The notes under the pieces were generated by a model. That model was not told the origin of the DNA. It ran no database searches and worked only from the letters and a program-made list of their open reading frames with translations. From contig NZ_QXQB01000006.1 in NCBI RefSeq assembly GCF_003605435.1, forward strand, positions 216,743-280,742: a stretch of DNA of 64,000 nucleotides, read 5' to 3'. Shown piece by piece: positions 60,022-64,000 of the stretch. Each line of letters begins with the position of its first letter. Position 1 is the first letter of the stretch. The position numbers were made by a program, and so were the translations under genes. The stretch comes from Paenibacillus pinisoli. Its GTDB lineage: Bacteria > Bacillota > Bacilli > Paenibacillales > Paenibacillaceae.

Positions 60022-61800
60022 GTGTCACATATTGCGTTATATCGTGCCTGGCGTCCTCAGACGTTTCAGGACATGGTTGGACAGCAGCATATTATACAAA
60101 CGCTTCAAAATGCGATTCGAGAGAATCGCGTATCTCATGCCTATCTGTTCAACGGACCCCGCGGGACGGGGAAGACGACGACAGCCAAGGTGCTCGCCAA
60201 AGCTGTGAACTGCGAACGGGGACCGGCGGTGGAGCCCTGCAATGAATGTGATGCTTGCCGCGGAATTACGGCGGGACACATTATGGATGTCATCGAGATT
60301 GATGCCGCATCCAATCGCGGCATTGATGAAATTCGGGAAATTAGAGACAAGGTGAGATACGCACCGTCGGAAGTGCGCTTTAAAGTGTACATTATCGATG
60401 AGGTTCATATGCTTACCACAGAGGCGTTCAACGCGCTGCTCAAGACGCTGGAGGAGCCGCCGGGGCATGTCATCTTTATATTGGCGACGACGGAGCCGCA
60501 CAAGCTTCCGGCAACCATTATTTCGAGGTGCCAGCGGTTTGACTTCCGGCAAGTATCGCTAGAGGAGCAATCGGCCAGACTTCTGCAGATTTGCGGGGAT
60601 GAGGGCATCGTGGCTGATGAAGATGCGATCGCTTATATCTCCAGATTGTCCGAGGGCGGCATGCGGGATGCTATAAGCTTGCTTGAGCAAGTCGCGGCAT
60701 TCGGCGATCGGCGTATTACGCTGGACGCAGCTATTGATGTGACAGGCGGTATGGCGGCGGATCAATTCTATCAACTGGCGGAAGCTGTGCGGGAACGCAA
60801 TGTAGCGGCTTTGATGCCGCTGGTCGAAAGCTTGATGCAAGCGGGCAAGGCAGCAGACAAGTGCATGGAGAATCTCATGTATTATTTCCGCGATTTGCTT
60901 GTCCTGAAGCTTGCACCGACTGGAGGCGCCGTTACGGAGCGGGTAGTAGACCGCGACCGATTCCGCGAAATGGCCGAGGCCTATTCCTCCCAGCGATTGT
61001 TCGCGATGATTGATGTGCTCAATCGTTATCAAGTAGAATTAAAACATGCCTCACAGCCGCAGACATTGTTCGAAGTGGCTTTGATGAAACTTTGCGCTAT
61101 CGGAGACGACCATGCTTCCGAAGGAGCCAGAGATACCGGAGGCAGCGACAGTGCTTCCTCCGCTGAAGTGACGAAGCTTCGCCAGCAAGTCCAGGCATTG
61201 GAGCGCAAGCTCGAAAGCCTGGTTCAGAACGGCGTGCAGGTTCAAGCCGGACAAGACGCAGGGGCGGGAGCATCCCGCAATCCGGCGCCTAACGCCAGGG
61301 GAGCGCTTCGCGGCTCATTCGGTGGCGGCGGCATTGCCCGCGCGAAGGTAAAGCTCGATGGTTATATTGCGGCGGCCGGCAGTCCGGAGACTAGCATCGC
61401 GCGCTCCCGTTGGGGCGATGTGTTAAGCCGGGTCAAGGATGCCAAAGTTACTCTGCACGCATGGTTGAAGGATGGAGAGCTGGTATCCGTCGATGGCGGA
61501 AATTTGCTTCTGGCCTTCAAGAATGATATTCATAGGGAAACGACAGAGAAGCCGAATCACCGTGAGATTATCGAGAGAATCGCGCAGGAAGTGCTTGGAG
61601 TCAGCTACAATCTGGTAACCGTCATGCTGAAGGATTGGCAAGCTGCCCTTGATGGCGCGGGCAATCCGGCTAGCGAACCGCTGGAGCTTGTGCCAGAGGG
61701 GGAAGGCGCGCCAGTTGCGGCGAGCAAGCGGCCCGAATGGGTTGAGGAAGCAGTCAAGTTGTTCGGTGAAGATCTTGTGGTCGTGAAAGAAAATCAATAA
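60022..61800 (+). CDS. dnaX: DNA polymerase III subunits gamma/tau
   Basis: This clamp-loader ATPase has Walker A GPRGTGKT (residues 45-52), zinc-module cysteines 64, 73, 76 and 79, VYIIDEVHMLT as Walker B, and the SRC motif in ATIISRCQRFDF. Residues beyond ~370 form the variable tau region with a coiled-coil segment (VTKLRQQVQALERKLESLV). The 592-residue length is similar to B. subtilis DnaX. The start is GTG 60022 after GGGAAGGG. It leads the dnaX-ybaB-recR unit. Confidence 0.96.
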   Translation: MSHIALYRAWRPQTFQDMVGQQHIIQTLQNAIRENRVSHAYLFNGPRGTGKTTTAKVLAKAVNCERGPAVEPCNECDACRGITAGHIMDVIEIDAASNRGIDEIREIRDKVRYAPSEVRFKVYIIDEVHMLTTEAFNALLKTLEEPPGHVIFILATTEPHKLPATIISRCQRFDFRQVSLEEQSARLLQICGDEGIVADEDAIAYISRLSEGGMRDAISLLEQVAAFGDRRITLDAAIDVTGGMAADQFYQLAEAVRERNVAALMPLVESLMQAGKAADKCMENLMYYFRDLLVLKLAPTGGAVTERVVDRDRFREMAEAYSSQRLFAMIDVLNRYQVELKHASQPQTLFEVALMKLCAIGDDHASEGARDTGGSDSASSAEVTKLRQQVQALERKLESLVQNGVQVQAGQDAGAGASRNPAPNARGALRGSFGGGGIARAKVKLDGYIAAAGSPETSIARSRWGDVLSRVKDAKVTLHAWLKDGELVSVDGGNLLLAFKNDIHRETTEKPNHREIIERIAQEVLGVSYNLVTVMLKDWQAALDGAGNPASEPLELVPEGEGAPVAASKRPEWVEEAVKLFGEDLVVVKENQ

Positions 61801-61825
61801 CAACTAATTCAATGGGGTGAATGAA

Positions 61826-62137
61826 ATGAACAATATGAATCAAATGATGAAGCAAGTCAAGAAGATGCAGGAGCAAATGCTGAAGGCTCAGGAGCAGCTG
61901 GAAACGAAGTCGGTTGAAGGTACAGCTGGCGGCGGCGTTGTAACGGTAACTGTAAACGGACATAAGAAGCTTCTTAACATTGTCATCAAGCCGGAAGCGG
62001 TAGATCCGGATGATGTAGAAATGCTGCAAGACCTTGTCATGACTGCTGTTAATGACGCTCTTACAAAGGCAGATGAGCTTGCTAACCAAGACATGGGCAA
62101 ATTTACAGGCGGCATGAAAATCCCGGGTCTGTTCTAA
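61826..62137 (+). CDS. yaaK: YbaB/EbfC-family nucleoid-associated protein
   Basis: The 103-residue protein binds DNA as a dimer in characterised relatives. It has a Met/Gln/Lys-rich N-terminal helix (MNQMMKQVKKMQEQMLKAQEQL), a Gly-rich turn, then the conserved VTVNGHKKLLNIVIKPEAVDPDDVEMLQDLV and GMKIPGLF end. ATG 61826 has GGGGTG at 6-base spacing; GTG 61817 overlaps that site. Its place between dnaX and recR is universal in Bacilli. Confidence 0.93.
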   Translation: MNNMNQMMKQVKKMQEQMLKAQEQLETKSVEGTAGGGVVTVTVNGHKKLLNIVIKPEAVDPDDVEMLQDLVMTAVNDALTKADELANQDMGKFTGGMKIPGLF

Positions 62138-62184
62138 TCGACAGGCTGATGCTTTGCTGAAGGCCTGAAAGGAGCTGTACCCCT

Positions 62185-62784
62185 TTGCATTACCCGGAAC
62201 CGATAGCGAAACTAATCGATTCATTCACACGCTTGCCCGGCATTGGTCCCAAGACCGCAGCCAGGCTTGCTTTCCATGTGCTGCGGATGAAAGAGGATGA
62301 TGTCATCGACTTTGCCAAAGCGCTGGTGAGCGTGAAGCGTAACTTATTTTATTGCTCTGTATGCTGCAACATTACGGATACGGACCCCTGCAGAATATGC
62401 CAAGACAAGTCTCGTGACGGTTCTGTTATTTGCGTGGTACAGGAATCCAAAGATCTTGTTGCGATGGAACGTACGAAGGAATTCGACGGCTATTATCATG
62501 TGCTGCAAGGCGCAATCTCTCCAATGGAGGGGATCGGACCGGATGAGATTCGGATAGCCGAGCTTCTAAGAAGACTTAGCGATGAGCAGGTGCAGGAGCT
62601 TATTCTGGCTACCAATCCGAATATCGAAGGCGAGGCAACCGCCATGTATTTGTCCCGGCTGGTTAAGCCCTTTGGTCTTAAAGTTACCCGTATTGCGCAC
62701 GGATTGCCTGTTGGCGGCGATCTGGAGTATGCGGATGAGGTGACGCTGTCCAAAGCGCTGGAAGGCAGACGGGAATTAAGTTGA
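62185..62784 (+). CDS. recR: Recombination mediator protein RecR
   Basis: RecR works with RecO (and RecF) to load RecA at gaps. The 199-residue protein has an N-terminal helix-hairpin-helix (LPGIGPKTAARLAF), a zinc finger with Cys57, Cys60, Cys69 and Cys72, a Toprim domain (ICVVQESKDLVAMER), and the C-terminal ATNPNIEGEATAMYL. The start is TTG 62185 with AAAGGAG upstream. Confidence 0.96.
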   Translation: MHYPEPIAKLIDSFTRLPGIGPKTAARLAFHVLRMKEDDVIDFAKALVSVKRNLFYCSVCCNITDTDPCRICQDKSRDGSVICVVQESKDLVAMERTKEFDGYYHVLQGAISPMEGIGPDEIRIAELLRRLSDEQVQELILATNPNIEGEATAMYLSRLVKPFGLKVTRIAHGLPVGGDLEYADEVTLSKALEGRRELS

Positions 62785-62810
62785 TCCCATATGTGTGTAT
62801 GGCAAGAATC

Positions 62811-62836
62811 GAGCTCCCCCAGGGGGCTCTTTTTTT
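62811..62836 (+). terminator. Terminator of the dnaX-recR unit
   Basis: GAGCTCCCCC and GGGGGCTC arms with a minimal loop are followed by TTTTTTT, 27 bases after the recR stop. Confidence 0.85.
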
Positions 62837-62939
62837 GTTATTTGGAGATAACTCGTTTAGAATGCCGTTCTATTCTTGTCCCATGGCTTATACACATAAG
62901 AAGGAAGCCAATCAGAATCATGGACGAGGGGGACGGGCT

Positions 62940-63182
62940 ATGAATTCGACTGTTACACAGGGTGAAGAGCTGACACGCATGCGGCGCATCAAAGAAGAAA
63001 TACGGGAGACGCTTAGGGAATGGGAGAATGCGAAGCGATTTTTCGAACATGCTCTTGGGCATGAGCAAGTGGACTATGCAATTCATGCGATTATTACGGC
63101 AGAGAAGAGATACGCCATGCTCATTCATAAAGCCAAAGAAATGAAAGGGCCATGGCCCAAATGGGAGGAGATTGGAGAATGA
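62940..63182 (+). CDS. yaaL: DUF2508 (YaaL-like) protein
   Basis: The 80-residue, charged and mostly helical protein matches YaaL in layout (EEIRETLREWENAKRFFEHALGHEQVDYAIHAIITAEKRYAMLI). Its function is unknown. It lies between recR and bofA exactly as in B. subtilis, and its stop overlaps the bofA start. ATG 62940 follows GAGGGGG. Confidence 0.9.
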   Translation: MNSTVTQGEELTRMRRIKEEIRETLREWENAKRFFEHALGHEQVDYAIHAIITAEKRYAMLIHKAKEMKGPWPKWEEIGE

Positions 63183-63442
63183 AAATGGTGTGGCTGTCTA
63201 TATTGATCGTTTCATCGCTGCTATTGATAGGTATATTGCTTCGGAACAAGCTGTCATGGGGATGGCTAAAAGGATTTGCGCTGCATATGGTCATTGCAGC
63301 GGGTTTGCTATATCTCGTTAACGAGCTTGCTATTGTGGAAGGGCTCCATATTCCGCTTAATCCAATTACGATAAGTACGGCTGTCGTGCTTGGCGTACCG
63401 GGGGTTTTGATGCTCGCGGGCGTTCAGCTTTTTATCGTTTAA
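63179..63442 (+). CDS. bofA: Pro-sigma-K processing inhibitor BofA
   Basis: This 87-residue membrane protein holds the SpoIVFB protease inactive in the sporulating mother cell, delaying sigma-K activation. It has two hydrophobic segments at the N-terminus and middle, and the conserved C-terminal part NPITISTAVVLGVPGVLMLAGVQLFIV. Its ATG overlaps the yaaL stop (ATGA), with GGAGGAG at 7-base spacing. Confidence 0.93.
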   Translation: MKMVWLSILIVSSLLLIGILLRNKLSWGWLKGFALHMVIAAGLLYLVNELAIVEGLHIPLNPITISTAVVLGVPGVLMLAGVQLFIV

Positions 63443-63582
63443 CAAAGGATTGAATGCTCGCCCAACTCAGAATGTTGCGAATATAGTCGAAGTGGTTGAC
63501 GAGTTGTCTCGAATTATGCTACATTAATGTTCGCCCCAGGGAATACGGCAAGCGGGCAAGAAAAAAAGATTCAAAAAAATGC

Positions 63583-63612
63583 TTGCATTAACCTAGGCAG
63601 CTGTGATATATT
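63583..63612 (+). promoter_or_regulatory. rRNA operon promoter
   Basis: TTGCAT (63583-63588), 18-bp spacer, TATATT (63607-63612), 165 bp before the 16S gene. The spacer 63443-63582 shows no gene. Confidence 0.75.
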
Positions 63613-63659
63613 ATAAAAGTCGCCGCTGAGACAAAGGGCTGACATGAAAGACAAATGAT

Positions 63660-63776
63660 TGTTCTTTGAAAACTGAACAACGAGCGAAAATGCCCTGTTA
63701 AAAGGTTTGCGGAGCAAAGCTTGCTTCGTAAGCATGAAACAGAAAAGCAACAACGTTATTGAGCAAGTCAAACACT
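63660..63776 (+). promoter_or_regulatory. rRNA leader with antitermination-type sequence and repeat copy
   Basis: TGTTCTTTGAAAACTGAAC (63660-63678) is the boxA-like leader common to Bacilli rRNA operons. At 63703 AGGTTTGCGGAGCAAAGCTT matches 18 of 20 bases of a repeat in the quinol oxidase leader (34664). Confidence 0.7.
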
Positions 63777-64000
63777 TTTATGGAGAGTTTGATCCTGGCT
63801 CAGGACGAACGCTGGCGGCGTGCCTAATACATGCAAGTCGAGCGGACTTGATGGAGTGCTTGCACTCCTGATGGTTAGCGGCGGACGGGTGAGTAACACG
63901 TAGGTAACCTGCCTGTAAGACTGGGATAACATTCGGAAACGAATGCTAATACCGGATACGCGAGTTGGTCGCATGGCCGACTCGGGAAAGACGGAGCAAT
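63777..64000 (+). rRNA. rrs: 16S ribosomal RNA, 5' part (cut by window end)
   Basis: GAGAGTTTGATCCTGGCTCA at 63783 and CGGACGGGTGAGTAACACGT at 63882 are universal 16S landmarks. About 224 bases of the 5' domain are present. The V1/V2 sequence has the look of Paenibacillus, which supports the genus-level guess. Confidence 0.98.

Noticed and set aside
1..64000. Mobile elements, prophage, toxin-antitoxin or defence systems
   Set aside because: No transposase, integrase, phage structural, restriction or Cas-like protein was found among the supported genes, and no CRISPR-type repeats with unique spacers were seen; the three repeat families lack spacers.

Overview
The window is a low-to-mid GC Firmicute chromosome segment, almost certainly from Paenibacillus or a close Paenibacillaceae relative. 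The evidence is strong Shine-Dalgarno sites, frequent GTG/TTG starts, sporulation genes (spo0F, bofA, a YhcN/YlaJ-like lipoprotein), a large Bacillus-type SRP RNA, and a right end (SRP RNA, dnaX, ybaB, recR, yaaL, bofA, 16S rRNA) that matches the B. subtilis scr-dnaX-yaaK-recR-yaaL-bofA-rrnA order. There are no prophages, insertion sequences, CRISPR arrays or tRNA genes.

Region by region. 1-8.7 kb: end of an MMPL exporter, asparaginase plus VOC protein, Bcp peroxiredoxin, LtaS-type enzyme, VanY-type carboxypeptidase, DUF1540 peptide and cardiolipin synthase. 8.7-12 kb: a probable unannotated small RNA, then an oxidative-stress block (PerR-like regulator, coupled degenerate response regulator, catalase). 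12-21 kb: CcdC-like protein, NSS transporter, Rrf2 regulator plus MFS carrier, M1 metallopeptidase operon, YwhD, S66 peptidase. 21-24.3 kb: an ECF sigma/anti-sigma operon with two membrane proteins. 24.3-30.3 kb: HPP protein, Crp-type regulator facing flavohemoglobin, a double GNAT protein and a secreted protein with two tandem 148-residue repeats. 30.4-38.4 kb: four-gene quinol oxidase operon with a repeat-rich leader, then an iron/cobalamin-type ABC importer ending in a [2Fe-2S] protein. 38.7-48.7 kb: a 50-bp tandem array, PBP1A-type synthase, MFS exporter, speE, copper-amine-oxidase-like wall protein, DNA glycosylase, ywiB-argS. 48.7-58.7 kb: S8 protease, then the conserved rpoE-pyrG-spo0F-fba-murA-rho-(radical SAM)-rpmE block. 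58.8-64 kb: lipoprotein, repeat cluster, SRP RNA, dnaX-ybaB-recR-yaaL-bofA and the start of a 16S rRNA gene.

The most rewarding signals are regulatory. PerR-box-like 15-mers sharing one core lie upstream of the DUF1540 gene, the PerR-like gene and catalase. Four copies of TTCAT spaced exactly 11 bp lie upstream of catalase, right after a PhoB-type regulator gene. A perfect CRP-type palindrome precedes hmp, next to a cysteine-free Crp-family regulator. A strong minus-strand promoter, about 280 nt and a terminator without an ORF at 8684-8962 suggest a structured RNA. pyrG has a promoter whose start (GGGC) and C-rich terminator fit the B. subtilis reiterative-transcription switch. The least understood proteins are a radical SAM enzyme between rho and rpmE, the triple-module membrane protein of the ECF operon, and the secreted tandem-repeat protein.

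All calls were made by eye from the sequence and from family knowledge. No database search was run.
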